Shown piece after piece: positions 18,177-26,715 of a stretch of 43,647 nucleotides of DNA (positions are counted from its first letter, which is position 1; each line of letters begins with the position of its first letter). Both the position numbers and the translations under genes were made by a program. Source of the DNA: Aquibium carbonis (lineage in GTDB: Bacteria; Pseudomonadota; Alphaproteobacteria; Rhizobiales; Rhizobiaceae); assembly GCF_003970795.1 (NCBI RefSeq), contig NZ_RWKW01000038.1, positions 1 through 43,647 of the forward strand. The letters run 5' to 3'. The notes below the pieces were generated by a model, which saw nothing but the letters and a program-made list of their open reading frames with translations, was not told the origin of the DNA and did not search any database.

Positions 18177-18718
18177 GCGTTGTCACCGAAAACGAAGGGG
18201 CTTTGGAACCCGGCGAAGGCTGGCGCATCCGCATCCTTGGCCGAAAGGACCGGAGCGCCTTCCAATGGCCAGTCTATGTCGAGGCTGTCCCAGCGCACCG
18301 AGCCGTCGCAGGCCGGCGCGTAGTAGTCGGAGCACTTGTACTGGACTTCGCTGCGTGGCAGCAGCGTGACGAAGCCGTGCAGGAAGCCTTTGGGGATGAA
18401 GAATTGCCGGCCGTTCTCGGGCGTCAGTTCGATGCCCGACCAGCGCCCATAGGTCGGCGATCCCCGACGGATGTCGACCGCGACGTCGAAGATCGCGCCC
18501 CGCGTGCATCGAACCAGCTTGTCCTGGGCATGCGGCGGGGCCTGGAAGTGCAATCCCCGCAAGGTCCCGGACTGGATCGACATCGAGGCGTTGTCCTGAA
18601 CGAAGTCGACGCCGATGCCGGCATCGTCGAAGTGTCGCCGGTTCCAGGTCTCCTCGAAGTAACCTCGTTCGTCCGAGAACCTGCGCGGCTCCAGAACGAC
18701 TAGGCCGACAGGATCCAT
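18173..18718 (-). CDS. rfbC: dTDP-4-dehydrorhamnose 3,5-epimerase (RmlC/RfbC)
   Basis: A 181-residue cupin that epimerises C3 and C5 of dTDP-4-keto-6-deoxyglucose. Catalytic His lies in LRGLHFQ near 57, and Tyr in CSDYYAP near 131. [12 protein letters not shown] near 14, [14 protein letters not shown] near 78 and [10 protein letters not shown] near 107 are family hallmarks. The ATG at 18718 is preferred to the GTG at 18727 because GGGAG lies 8 bases upstream of it and would abut the GTG. It is first in the rfbCBDA operon, whose four genes all overlap by ATGA. The promoter must lie in 18719-18956, but I found no clear pair of boxes. Confidence 0.94.
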   Translation of the reverse strand: MDPVGLVVLEPRRFSDERGYFEETWNRRHFDDAGIGVDFVQDNASMSIQSGTLRGLHFQAPPHAQDKLVRCTRGAIFDVAVDIRRGSPTYGRWSGIELTPENGRQFFIPKGFLHGFVTLLPRSEVQYKCSDYYAPACDGSVRWDSLDIDWPLEGAPVLSAKDADAPAFAGFQSPFVFGDNA

Positions 18719-18956
18719 CTCGTCCACTCCCAGGGTGCGTCGTCATCCGGCTTCGCATGGCACTCGTGAATATCTGAGACGAGCGGCTTGGTTGCTCAGG
18801 ACGACTTACCCGTCCGCGCGCCAAAGACAAGACACATCGCCTGGTCCGTGGCCACAATCTTTCGCAGCCCGCCCGAACGCGGGCCTTCCGCCCTCTGGCG
18901 AGGGGTGCGGCCGACCCATTGGCCGTGCGCGGCGTACGACCGCGGCGACGTGTGCG

Positions 18957-19574
18957 TCACGAATGGGCGAAGATGTCCTCTTCGTCCCAGCCCATCAGGT
19001 CGAGCCTGGCTCGCGTCGGCAGGAAGTCGAAGCAGGCCTTCGCCACGGCCTCGCGCCCGTCGCGGACGAGCCGCGCCGTCAGGGCTTCGCGCAGCCGGTG
19101 CAGGTGCAGCACGTCGGAGGCCGCGTATTCGAGCTGCTCGGGCGAAAGGATTTCCGCGGCCCAGTCGGACGACTGCTGCTGCTTGGACAGGCTGATGCCG
19201 AGGAATTCCTGGCAGACGTCCTTCAGCCCATGGCGGTCGGTGTAGGTGCGGGTCAGGCGCGAGGCGATCTTGGTGCAGAACACCGGCTGCGGCATGGCCC
19301 CGAGGTTGTGGAAGAGCACGGCGAGATCGAACCGGCCGAAATGGAAGATCTTGGTGATGCTCGCGTCTTCGATCAGCTTGACCAGGTTCGGCGCGTCGGT
19401 CTGGCCGCGGTCGATCTGGATGACGTCGGCCGAGCCGTCGCCCGGAGAAATCTGCACGACGCAGAGCCGGTCGCGATGCGGCTTCAGGCCCAGTGTCTCG
19501 GTGTCGATGGCGACCGCCTCGACATCGTAGTGCGATAGGTCGGGCAGATCTTGTCTGTGAAAACGGATGGTCAT
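18957..19574 (-). CDS. rnd: RNase D-like 3'-5' exonuclease (DEDDy)
   Basis: This 205-residue protein carries the three exonuclease motifs: Exo I with D24 and E26 in AIDTETLG, Exo II in HFGRFDLAVL near 79, and Exo III YAASD near 151. They define the DEDDy fold of RNase D, which trims tRNA and other stable RNA 3' ends with two metal ions. It is much shorter than E. coli RNase D (about 375 residues) and lacks the HRDC domains, as is common for the short alphaproteobacterial form. GAGGAG lies just upstream of the ATG at 19574. It follows the M20 peptidase gene by 10 bases and is probably co-transcribed with it. Confidence 0.88.
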   Translation of the reverse strand: MTIRFHRQDLPDLSHYDVEAVAIDTETLGLKPHRDRLCVVQISPGDGSADVIQIDRGQTDAPNLVKLIEDASITKIFHFGRFDLAVLFHNLGAMPQPVFCTKIASRLTRTYTDRHGLKDVCQEFLGISLSKQQQSSDWAAEILSPEQLEYAASDVLHLHRLREALTARLVRDGREAVAKACFDFLPTRARLDLMGWDEEDIFAHS

Positions 19575-19584
19575 GGTGTTCTCC

Positions 19585-20973
19585 TCACGCTGCCAGTGCG
19601 CCGAGGATGCGCGCCCACGATCGCTGGCCCTTCTGGAAGGATGACAGTTCATATTTTTCGTTCGGCGAATGGGCGCGGTCATCCGGCAGGCCGAAGCCGA
19701 CCAGCAGCGAGTCCATGCCGAGCATCGACTGGAAATCGCCGACGATGGGAATCGAGCCGCCCATGGCGACCATCACCGGCGCTTTCGGCCACTCCGCGGC
19801 GAGCGCCGCCTTGCCCTTTGCCAGCAGCGGCGAGTCATAGGGCAACTGGATCGCCGGCGAGCCGCCATGCTCCTGGAAGGAAACGGAACAATCGGCCGGG
19901 ATGCGGGCGCGCACGAAGTCGCGGAATGCGGCGCGAAGAGCCTCGGGGTTCTGGCGATGGACGAGCCGGAACGAGACCTTTGCGGAGGCTTGCGCGGCGA
20001 TCACGGTCTTGAAGCCCTTGCCCGCATACCCGCCCGAGATGCCGTTCACCTCCACCGTCGGCCGCGCCCAGGTCAGTTCCAGCACCGAGCGACCCTTCTC
20101 GCCAGCGGGGATCGCCAGCCCGATCTCTGCGAGGAAGGTGTCGGCCGTTCGCCCGAGCTTGTCCCAGCTGGCCAGAACATCCCGGGGCGTTTCGTCGACG
20201 CCGTCGTAGAAGCCGGGAATGGTCACACGGCCGTCGGCATCGTGCAGGTCGGCCAGCACGCGCGACAGGATGTGGATCGGGTTGGCCGCCGCACCGCCGT
20301 AGAGCCCCGAATGCAGGTCGCGGTTCGCCGCATGGACGACGATCTCCTCGCCGACCAGCCCGCGCAGGCCTGTGCAGATCGCCGGCGTCTCGTGATCGAG
20401 CATGCCGGTGTCGCAGACCAGCGCGAAGTCCGCCTTCAGTTCCGCCGCGTTGGCTGCGAGGAAGGGCTTCAGCGAAGGCGAGCCCGATTCTTCTTCGCCC
20501 TCGAACAGGATCGTCAGCGCGCAGGGCAGGGCGCCGGTGGCCGCCTTCCAGGCGCGACAGGCCTCGACGAACGTCATCAGCTGGCCCTTGTCGTCCGCAG
20601 CGCCGCGTCCGGATATGACCTTGCGCCCGGACGTGCCGGTCTTGATCTTCGGCGTGAAGGGATCGTTTTCCCACAGTTCCAGGGGGTCGACCGGCTGTAC
20701 GTCGTAGTGTCCGTAGAACAGGTAGTGCGGTGCGTCGGCCGACGGGCCCGCATGATGCGCCACCACCATCGGATGGCCGGTCGTGTCCCGCACGCTGGCC
20801 GTGAAACCGATCGAGGTCAGGTCCTTCACCAGCCATTCCGCGGCGCGGCGGCAGTCGGCGGTATAGGCCGGATCGGTCGAGATCGACGGAATCCGCATCA
20901 GCTCGAACAGCCGGTCGAGACTGGCGTCGAGGCCGGAATCGAGAGTGGAGAGAACGGAAGCGGGAACGGACAT
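19585..20973 (-). CDS. M20-family metallopeptidase (dipeptidase-like)
   Basis: The 462-residue enzyme matches M20/M25/M40 zinc peptidases of the dipeptidase or carnosinase-like branch. Metal ligands are seen in YGHYDVQ (H89, D91), RGAADDKG (about 127), LFEGEEESG (about 158-161, including the catalytic Glu) and RAHSPNE near the C-terminus. A dimerisation domain occupies roughly 195-365. No signal peptide is visible, so it acts in the cytoplasm. The ATG at 20973 gives normal family length. It is the first gene of a two-gene unit with rnd. The exact substrate is not evident, and annotation as succinyl-diaminopimelate desuccinylase would be less well supported. Confidence 0.88.
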   Translation of the reverse strand: MSVPASVLSTLDSGLDASLDRLFELMRIPSISTDPAYTADCRRAAEWLVKDLTSIGFTASVRDTTGHPMVVAHHAGPSADAPHYLFYGHYDVQPVDPLELWENDPFTPKIKTGTSGRKVISGRGAADDKGQLMTFVEACRAWKAATGALPCALTILFEGEEESGSPSLKPFLAANAAELKADFALVCDTGMLDHETPAICTGLRGLVGEEIVVHAANRDLHSGLYGGAAANPIHILSRVLADLHDADGRVTIPGFYDGVDETPRDVLASWDKLGRTADTFLAEIGLAIPAGEKGRSVLELTWARPTVEVNGISGGYAGKGFKTVIAAQASAKVSFRLVHRQNPEALRAAFRDFVRARIPADCSVSFQEHGGSPAIQLPYDSPLLAKGKAALAAEWPKAPVMVAMGGSIPIVGDFQSMLGMDSLLVGFGLPDDRAHSPNEKYELSSFQKGQRSWARILGALAA

Positions 20974-21584
20974 GCTGGAAAACTCGCGGATGCGCTACGG
21001 GAAGGAAGCACAAGCCTAACGCATGGGTGATCGAAAGGGGAGGGGGTGCCGGCCGCGACCCGAGAACAGGCCCGACTTTTCGAGGAACGTATTCATGGGC
21101 CAACACGATGACAGGCGAGCATGGTGCGCGCCGTGGCCGTCATGAGGGGCTGCAGAAACGAAAATCGGCCACCGTGGTGGAGGGGGGATACCACGGTGGC
21201 CGTACTTTAATTCGCGGCGGCCCGGAGAGGGGGGGATGAGGCCGCCGCTTTGTTCGGCGAGGCGGGGGACGGGCCTTTGACCGAACTCGGAAACAACTTC
21301 CGATGACTGGAAAATTGGATTTCGATCGTGGCGTTTCAAGGGCGTGGAGATTACATCTTCGTAACGAACCCGTGAAGGCTGGAGCCCTTGGCGCGCCGGG
21401 CTTTCGGGGCTTGGAGGTGTCGCCCACGCGCGCGTGCCCGGGCCTTTCGTGATGGACGGAGCCACGGCCTGCGCCCATCGTGGCGGTGCCGGTCGCAAGA
21501 TGCGCGTCACAGCCTGGCGGGAGCGCGAGGCGCGGCGTCGTTTGGCGTGGATTTCGACGCCGTCCCGCGCTAAGCCTCTCCCCC
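20974..21584. other. Intergenic region upstream of polA, holding a probable sRNA
   Basis: This 611-base gap between divergent M20 peptidase and polA contains a strong three-hairpin structure on the minus strand (21156-21306, listed separately). No protein gene is convincing. Open frames crossing the right half have no ribosome-binding site and no family features. The polA ATG itself is preceded by a C-rich stretch with no Shine-Dalgarno match. Confidence 0.6.
21156..21306 (-). ncRNA. Probable trans-acting sRNA with three C-rich-loop hairpins
   Basis: Read on the minus strand, three hairpins follow one another. Hairpin 1: GTTCGG (21281-21286) pairs with CCGAAC (21252-21257), with an inner AGGC/GCCT stem and loop CCGTCCCCC. 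Hairpin 2: a 9-bp stem (21240-21248 with 21214-21222) has loop TCATCCCCCCCTCTCCG. Hairpin 3: a perfect 13-bp stem (21190-21202 with 21166-21178) has loop ATCCCCCCTCC and is followed by ATTTTCGTTT, which suits a terminator. C-rich loops of this kind resemble the anti-Shine-Dalgarno loops of rhizobial sRNA families (alpha-r7 and alpha-r14 types). From memory, alpha-r7 members lie near polA. A possible -35 TTGAAA (21331-21336) has a poor -10 17 bases later. The 5' end is approximate. Confidence 0.7.
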
Positions 21585-24572
21585 ATGAAAAAGGGTGATC
21601 ACCTCTTCCTCGTCGACGGCTCGGGTTACATTTTCCGGGCTTACCACGCGCTGCCGCCGCTGACGCGCAAGTCCGACGGGCTGCCGGTCGGCGCGGTTTC
21701 GGGCTTCTGCAACATGTTGTGGAAGCTGATGGTGAGTGCCCGCGACACCGATGTCGGCGTGGTGCCGACCCATTTCGCCGTCATCTTCGACTATTCCTCC
21801 AAGACCTTCCGCAACGAGCTCTATCCCGAGTACAAGGCCAACCGCTCGGCGCCGCCGGAAGACCTCGTGCCGCAGTTCGGGCTGATCCGGCAGGCGACAC
21901 GCGCCTTCGACCTGCCCTGCATCGAGATGGAAGGCTTCGAGGCCGACGACATCATCGCCACCTATGCGCGGCTCGCCTGCGAGGCCGGAGCCGACACCAC
22001 CATCATCTCCTCCGACAAGGACCTGATGCAGCTCGTCGGTGAGACGGTATCCATGTACGACCCGATGAAGGACCGCGAGATCAGGGTTCCCGAGGTCATC
22101 GAGAAATGGGGCGTGCCGCCTGAAAAGATGATCGACCTGCAGGCATTGACCGGCGATTCCGTCGACAACGTGCCGGGCGTCCCGGGCATCGGCCCCAAGA
22201 CCGCCGCGCAGCTTCTCGAACAGTTCGGCGATCTCGACACGCTGCTCGCCCGGGCGTCGGAGATCAAGCAGAACAAGCGTCGCGAAAGCATCATCGAGAA
22301 CGCCGACAAGGCGCGCATTTCCCGCGAACTCGTGCGGTTGCGCGACGACGTGCCGCTCGTCGACGGGCTCGATGTGCTGACCTTGCAGCCGCCCAACGGG
22401 CCGAAGCTGATCGGCTTCCTCAAGGCGATGGAGTTCACCTCGCTGACCCGCCGCGTGGCGGAGGCGACGGGCGCGGATGCGGCAGTCATCGATCCGGCCG
22501 ACATCGTCGTGGAGCGCGGCGAAGAGGCTCACGGTCCGGATGTCGGAGCTGGTGAACAGGTTCCCACAAGCGATCTGGCAGGCAAGGGCGCAGGCAGCGC
22601 CGGACCAGTCGCGAGCAAGGGGGCATCCGCTGCGGCTATGGCAGGCACACCGACCCCGGCCAACCTCGTGGCGACCCGTGCCGCCGAGGCCCTCGCGGCG
22701 TCGATCGACCGCACCGCCTATGTCACGATCCGCGATCTCGACACGCTGAACGAGTGGCTGGCCGATGCGCGCGAGACGGGCGTCCTGTCGATCGACACCG
22801 AGACGACGTCGCTCTACCCGATGGAGGCCGAGCTCGTCGGCTTTTCCATCGCAACCCGCCCCGGCAAGGCGGCCTACGTGCCGCTCGCCCACCGCAACGG
22901 CACCGGCGACCTGCTCGGCGGCGGCGAACTGCTGCCCGGCCAGATCCCGTTCGCTGAAGCGCTGGCGGTGCTGAAGCCCGTCTTGGCCGACCGGTCGGTG
23001 CTCAAGATCGGCCAGAACATCAAGTACGACTGGGTGCTGCTCGACCGGCTCGGCCTCACCATGGCGCCGCTCGACGACACGATGCTGATCTCCTACGTGC
23101 TCGACGGCGGTTCCTCGAGCGGCAACACCGGCGGCCACGGCATGGACCGCCTGGCGGAGCGGTGGCTCGGCCACACCTGCATCGCCTACAAGGATGTCGC
23201 GGGAAGTGGTAAGTCGCAGGTTACCTTCGACATGGTCGACATCGAGCGTGCCACCGCCTACGCGGCGGAGGACGCCGACGTCACGCTCAGGCTCTGGCGG
23301 CTGCTCAAGCCGCGCCTCGTCGCCGATGGGCTGACCTCCGTCTACGAACGGCTGGAGCGGCCGCTGATCGACGTCCTTGGCCGCATGGAGCGGCGCGGCA
23401 TCGCCGTCGACCGGCAGATCCTGTCGCGACTGTCCGGCGATTTCGCGCAGGCCGCGGCGGCGCTCGAGGACGACATCTACCAATTGGCCGGCGAACGCTT
23501 CAACATCGGATCGCCCAAGCAGCTGGGCGACATCCTGTTCGGCAAGATGGGGCTCGCCGGCGCCACAAAGACCGCGACCGGGCAATGGTCGACATCCGCG
23601 CGGATCCTGGAGGACCTCGCTGCCGAGGGTCACGACCTGCCGCGCCGGATCGTCGACTGGCGCCAGCTCACCAAGCTCAAATCCACCTACACCGACGCGC
23701 TGCCGGGCTTCATCAATCGCGACACCAGGCGCGTCCACACCTGCTATTCGATGGCCTCGACCTCGACGGGCCGGCTTTCGTCCTCCGAGCCGAACCTGCA
23801 GAACATCCCGATCCGCACCACCGAAGGCCGCAAGATCCGCACCGCCTTCGTCGCCGAGCCGGGCCGCAAGCTGATCTCGGCCGACTACTCCCAGATCGAG
23901 TTGCGCGTGCTCGCCCACGTCGCCGACATCCCGCAACTGCGCCAGGCCTTCGCCGACGGCATCGACATCCATGCCATGACGGCATCGGAAATGTTCGGCG
24001 TGCCGGTCGAGGGCATGCCGGGCGAGGTGCGCCGTCGCGCCAAGGCGATCAACTTCGGCATCATCTACGGTATCTCGGCCTTCGGCCTGGCCAACCAGCT
24101 CTCGATCCCGCGCGAGGAGGCAGGCGCCTACATCAAGAAGTATTTCGAGCGTTTTCCAGGTATCCGCGACTATATGGACGAGACCAAGGCGACCGCGCGT
24201 GACAAGGGCTATGTGGAGACCATCTTCGGCCGCCGCGCGCACTACCCCGAGATCCGGGCGTCCAACCCGCAGGTGCGGGCCTTCAACGAGCGCGCAGCCA
24301 TCAACGCGCCGATCCAGGGTTCGGCCGCCGACGTCATTCGCCGCGCCATGGTGCGGATGGAGGCCGAGCTGGAGAAGGCGGGGCTTTCGGACGTCGAGAT
24401 GCTGCTCCAGGTGCACGACGAACTGATCTTCGAGGCGCCCGAGAGCCTGGTCGACAAGGCCATCCCGCTGATCCGCTCCGTGATGGAGAACGCGGCGATG
24501 CCAGCCGTCGCCATGCGCGTGCCCCTCCACGTCGACGCCCGCGCCGCCGACAACTGGGACGAAGCGCATTGA
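21585..24572 (+). CDS. polA: DNA polymerase I
   Basis: The 995-residue enzyme has all three Pol I modules. The 5' nuclease spans about 1-300 (FLVDGSGYIFRAYHALP, then GFEADDIIATYA and TGDSVDNVPGVPGIG). The proofreading exonuclease spans about 385-590, with D404 in SIDTETTSLY. The polymerase spans about 600-995, with catalytic D767 in DYSQIELRVL, O-helix RRAKAINFGIIYG near 818, and D945 in VHDELIFE. An Ala/Gly-rich linker (about 310-365) joins nuclease and proofreading domains. It fills gaps in lagging-strand synthesis and repair. The ATG at 21585 matches the conserved N-terminus, but the preceding bases are C-rich with no ribosome-binding site. Proofreading residues appear intact, unlike in some lineages. 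Confidence 0.97.
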   Translation: MKKGDHLFLVDGSGYIFRAYHALPPLTRKSDGLPVGAVSGFCNMLWKLMVSARDTDVGVVPTHFAVIFDYSSKTFRNELYPEYKANRSAPPEDLVPQFGLIRQATRAFDLPCIEMEGFEADDIIATYARLACEAGADTTIISSDKDLMQLVGETVSMYDPMKDREIRVPEVIEKWGVPPEKMIDLQALTGDSVDNVPGVPGIGPKTAAQLLEQFGDLDTLLARASEIKQNKRRESIIENADKARISRELVRLRDDVPLVDGLDVLTLQPPNGPKLIGFLKAMEFTSLTRRVAEATGADAAVIDPADIVVERGEEAHGPDVGAGEQVPTSDLAGKGAGSAGPVASKGASAAAMAGTPTPANLVATRAAEALAASIDRTAYVTIRDLDTLNEWLADARETGVLSIDTETTSLYPMEAELVGFSIATRPGKAAYVPLAHRNGTGDLLGGGELLPGQIPFAEALAVLKPVLADRSVLKIGQNIKYDWVLLDRLGLTMAPLDDTMLISYVLDGGSSSGNTGGHGMDRLAERWLGHTCIAYKDVAGSGKSQVTFDMVDIERATAYAAEDADVTLRLWRLLKPRLVADGLTSVYERLERPLIDVLGRMERRGIAVDRQILSRLSGDFAQAAAALEDDIYQLAGERFNIGSPKQLGDILFGKMGLAGATKTATGQWSTSARILEDLAAEGHDLPRRIVDWRQLTKLKSTYTDALPGFINRDTRRVHTCYSMASTSTGRLSSSEPNLQNIPIRTTEGRKIRTAFVAEPGRKLISADYSQIELRVLAHVADIPQLRQAFADGIDIHAMTASEMFGVPVEGMPGEVRRRAKAINFGIIYGISAFGLANQLSIPREEAGAYIKKYFERFPGIRDYMDETKATARDKGYVETIFGRRAHYPEIRASNPQVRAFNERAAINAPIQGSAADVIRRAMVRMEAELEKAGLSDVEMLLQVHDELIFEAPESLVDKAIPLIRSVMENAAMPAVAMRVPLHVDARAADNWDEAH

Positions 24573-24576
24573 GAAC

Positions 24577-24607
24577 GCCGGCGGTCATGGGGCCGCCGGC
24601 TTGGTTT
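24577..24607 (+). terminator. Possible terminator after polA
   Basis: An 8-bp GC stem (24577-24584 with 24593-24600) begins 4 bases after the polA stop and is followed by TTGGTTT. The T-run is broken, so termination may be partial. It separates polA from the convergent VOC gene. Confidence 0.5.
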
Positions 24608-24633
24608 GCATATCCGCAATGGATCGTCGGCGG

Positions 24634-25110
24634 TCAGCTCGCGGCTGCGGCCTCCAGCGTCGCGATGTCGATTTTCCTCATGCGCATCAGCGCCGGCCAC
24701 ACCTTGGCTGCTTGCGGGCCGGTCAGCAGCTCGACCGAGCGTTTCGGCACGATCTGCCAGGACAGGCCGAAGCGGTCCTTCAGCCAGCCGCACTGGCTCT
24801 CCGCGCCGCCATCGGCGGTCAGAGCCTCCCACAACTGGTCGGTCTCGGCCTGGTCCTGTGTCGAGACGGAGATCGACACGGCCTCGTCGAGCGTGAAGTG
24901 TGGCCCGCCGTTCAGGGCCTGATAGGGCGTACCGGCAAGCGTGAACTCGACCATCAGCACCTTCCCCGGCTCGGCCATGTCCTGGCCATCCGGATAGCGG
25001 CCGACCCGGTCGATGCGGCTGCCGGGCAGGAGCGAGCAGTAGAACTCGGCTGCCGGCAGCGCCTGGTCGTCGAACCACAGGCAGGTGCGCACCTTCGGGG
25101 TGTTGGCCAT
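24634..25110 (-). CDS. VOC-family protein (PhnB/3-demethylubiquinone methyltransferase-like domain)
   Basis: This 158-residue protein belongs to the vicinal-oxygen-chelate superfamily. It begins VRTCLWFDDQALPAAEFYCSL, has GGPHFTLDEAVSISV near 68, and the closing part CGWLKDRFGLSWQIVP near 107. These are typical of the PhnB-like branch often mislabelled as a ubiquinone methyltransferase. No enzymatic role can be fixed. It is the last gene of a four-gene TetR-led operon, 10 bases after another VOC gene. Similar TetR/SRPBCC/VOC groups are common in soil bacteria and are usually linked to stress or small-molecule response, though that is not shown here. Confidence 0.85.
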   Translation of the reverse strand: MANTPKVRTCLWFDDQALPAAEFYCSLLPGSRIDRVGRYPDGQDMAEPGKVLMVEFTLAGTPYQALNGGPHFTLDEAVSISVSTQDQAETDQLWEALTADGGAESQCGWLKDRFGLSWQIVPKRSVELLTGPQAAKVWPALMRMRKIDIATLEAAAAS

Positions 25111-25120
25111 GCCGTCCTCC

Positions 25121-25543
25121 TCAGCCGACGCGCTTCGACCCTTCGATGATCAGCATCCACGGCGTGCCGAAGCGGTCGACGAACATGGCAAAGCGGTCGG
25201 CCCAGAAGGTTTCTGCCGGCGCCATCATCACCCGTTCGGCATCCTTCGACAGGATCGCGTAGATGCGGTCGAATTCGTCCATCGAGGTCGGTGTGATGGA
25301 AACCGAGAAACCCTGCGGCTTGGAGTACCACTCCTCGGGCGCATCGGATGCCATCACCGTGGCGCTGCCGAGTCGTATCGACATGTTCATCACCAGATGG
25401 TCGCCGCCCGGCATCCGATCCTCCGGCGAGGGCGCGTCGGCATTGGTGAAGACGCCGAGGACGGTCCCGCCCAGCGTCTCGGCATAGAGGGTCATCGCCT
25501 CGCGGCAATTGCCCTTGAAGTTCAAGTAGATCGTCGGTTCCAT
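25121..25543 (-). CDS. VOC-family protein, PhnB/YjdN-like
   Basis: A 140-residue VOC protein. It opens with IYLNFKGNCREAMTLYAETLGG, then HLVMNMSIRLGSATVMASD near 49, and ends ADRFAMFVDRFGTPWMLI, the standard YjdN-like sequence of strand pairs. Residues in metal-binding positions are only partly conserved, so catalysis is uncertain. It lies between the SRPBCC gene (17-base gap) and the second VOC gene (10-base gap), consistent with one transcript. The ATG at 25543 gives normal family length. Confidence 0.87.
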   Translation of the reverse strand: MEPTIYLNFKGNCREAMTLYAETLGGTVLGVFTNADAPSPEDRMPGGDHLVMNMSIRLGSATVMASDAPEEWYSKPQGFSVSITPTSMDEFDRIYAILSKDAERVMMAPAETFWADRFAMFVDRFGTPWMLIIEGSKRVG

Positions 25544-25560
25544 GGGTCGTTCTCCCGGTT

Positions 25561-26031
25561 TCAGAGTGTCTTTGCCAGTTCCTCGAGCTGGTCGGCGGCC
25601 TTGCCCCAGCCCTCGTGGAACCCCATTGCCTCGTGTTCCTTCATCGTCTCCGCGCTCCAGTGCATGGCGCGGGCGGTGTAGTTGGTCCGGCTGTCGCCCC
25701 TATCCTCGAACGTCACGTCGCCGACCATGAAGGGCCTGCCTGACGGCACCCATCCCGGCAGGAAGGCGTCGGTGAAGACCAGCCGCTTGCCGGGGACGAT
25801 TTCCAGATAGACGCCGATGTTCTCGAAGCGCTCCCCGTCGGGACCGTTCATCACGTTGAAGCTTTCGCCGCCGGGCCTCAGGTCCACCCGGCTGTCGGTG
25901 ACGTACCAGGGCTTGGGGCAGAACCACTGGTTCAGGAGTTCAGGTTCGGTCCAGCAGCGCCAAAGCGCGGCGGCAGGTGCGTCGATGACCCGTTGCAGGG
26001 TGAGGACGTGTTCGGGCTGGGGGGTGGTCAT
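25561..26031 (-). CDS. SRPBCC (AHSA1-like) domain protein
   Basis: The 156-residue protein matches the activator-of-Hsp90-like SRPBCC family, START-fold proteins with a deep ligand cavity. The start LTLQRVIDAPAAALWRCWTEP, the motif LNQWFCPKPW near 33, DLRPGGESFNVMNGPDG near 49 and the C-terminal GFHEGWGKAADQLEEL are diagnostic. Its start ATG overlaps the TetR stop as ATGA, so the two are translationally coupled. The ligand is unknown. Presumably it responds to the same compound sensed by the TetR protein, which is inference from the operon. Confidence 0.88.
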   Translation of the reverse strand: MTTPQPEHVLTLQRVIDAPAAALWRCWTEPELLNQWFCPKPWYVTDSRVDLRPGGESFNVMNGPDGERFENIGVYLEIVPGKRLVFTDAFLPGWVPSGRPFMVGDVTFEDRGDSRTNYTARAMHWSAETMKEHEAMGFHEGWGKAADQLEELAKTL

Positions 26032-26684
26032 GCTGATGCTCCCATGATGCTTCTGGATGCCGAAGCGGATTCCGGTCGGCCTTCGGCGTGAAAGAGGCTC
26101 TCGATGTAGCGCCGAAGATGATCGATCGCCTCGACGGCGTGACGCGCATCGCCGCTCGCCTTTGCAAGGATGAAGCCACCCTGAATCACGGCCTGCGTGT
26201 GCAGCGCCAGGCTCTCGGCGGTCCACCCCGCGTCGATGCCCTGCGCGTCCATTGCCGCCTGGATGTCGGGGACCAGCGTTTCGGCATGGCCATGGATGCT
26301 GGCCCAGCACGCGTCGCGGATGTCCGGGCTGGTCTCGTAGGCTTCCTGCGCCATGGTGCCGACGAGACAGGTGAATTCGGGCAGTGTCCCCCGGATCAGC
26401 TGCCGCCGCAGGTCGACATAGGCCAGCAGCCGGTCGAGCGGATCCTCATGCCGGTGGTAATCCGAGCCCGCGAAAAGCGCACCGGTCACTTCAGACCAGT
26501 GCCCGGCGGACGCCACGGCCAGATCGTCCTTGGACGCGAAATGGTGGAAGAAGGATCCCTTTGATAGCCCCGCCGCCTGGCAGATGTCGTCGACCGTGGT
26601 TGCCGCGTAGCCCTTGGCTCGGATGACGCCAAGGGCGGCGTCGAGCAGCCGCGTGCGGGTTTGTGGGTTGGCGGGCCTTGCCAA
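26028..26684 (-). CDS. TetR/AcrR-family transcriptional repressor
   Basis: The 218-residue protein has an N-terminal helix-turn-helix (ATTVDDICQAAGLSKGSFFHHFASKDDL, with its recognition helix near 42-48) and a helical ligand-binding C-terminus. The start is a TTG at 26684 behind GGAG (26693-26696) with 8-base spacing, giving MARPANPQTRTRLLDAAL. An apparent upstream TTG at 26744 falls in the promoter's own -35 box and cannot be the start. It leads the operon TetR-SRPBCC-VOC-VOC, and a 22-base operator palindrome overlaps its promoter, so autorepression is very likely. The inducer is unknown. Confidence 0.9.
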   Translation of the reverse strand: MARPANPQTRTRLLDAALGVIRAKGYAATTVDDICQAAGLSKGSFFHHFASKDDLAVASAGHWSEVTGALFAGSDYHRHEDPLDRLLAYVDLRRQLIRGTLPEFTCLVGTMAQEAYETSPDIRDACWASIHGHAETLVPDIQAAMDAQGIDAGWTAESLALHTQAVIQGGFILAKASGDARHAVEAIDHLRRYIESLFHAEGRPESASASRSIMGASA

Positions 26685-26692
26685 ATCGGGTG

Positions 26693-26696
26693 CTCC
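26693..26696 (-). promoter_or_regulatory. Ribosome-binding site deciding the TetR TTG start
   Basis: GGAG on the minus strand sits 8 bases ahead of the TTG at 26684. It decides in favour of this start over any start farther upstream. Confidence 0.7.
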
Positions 26697-26715
26697 AAAA
26701 GGTTGATTACCGAGA

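Noticed and set aside
21166-21248. Plus-strand reading of the two hairpins, with GGAGGGGGG loops as ribosome-binding mimics
   Set aside because: No T-run or start codon in place on the plus strand; the minus-strand reading gives a terminator and three matching loops.
21570-24569. Open frame of 999 codons antisense to polA
   Set aside because: It mirrors polA codon for codon, as expected when a GC-rich gene avoids certain codons. The product is Arg/His/Asp-rich with no family, and polA is certain.
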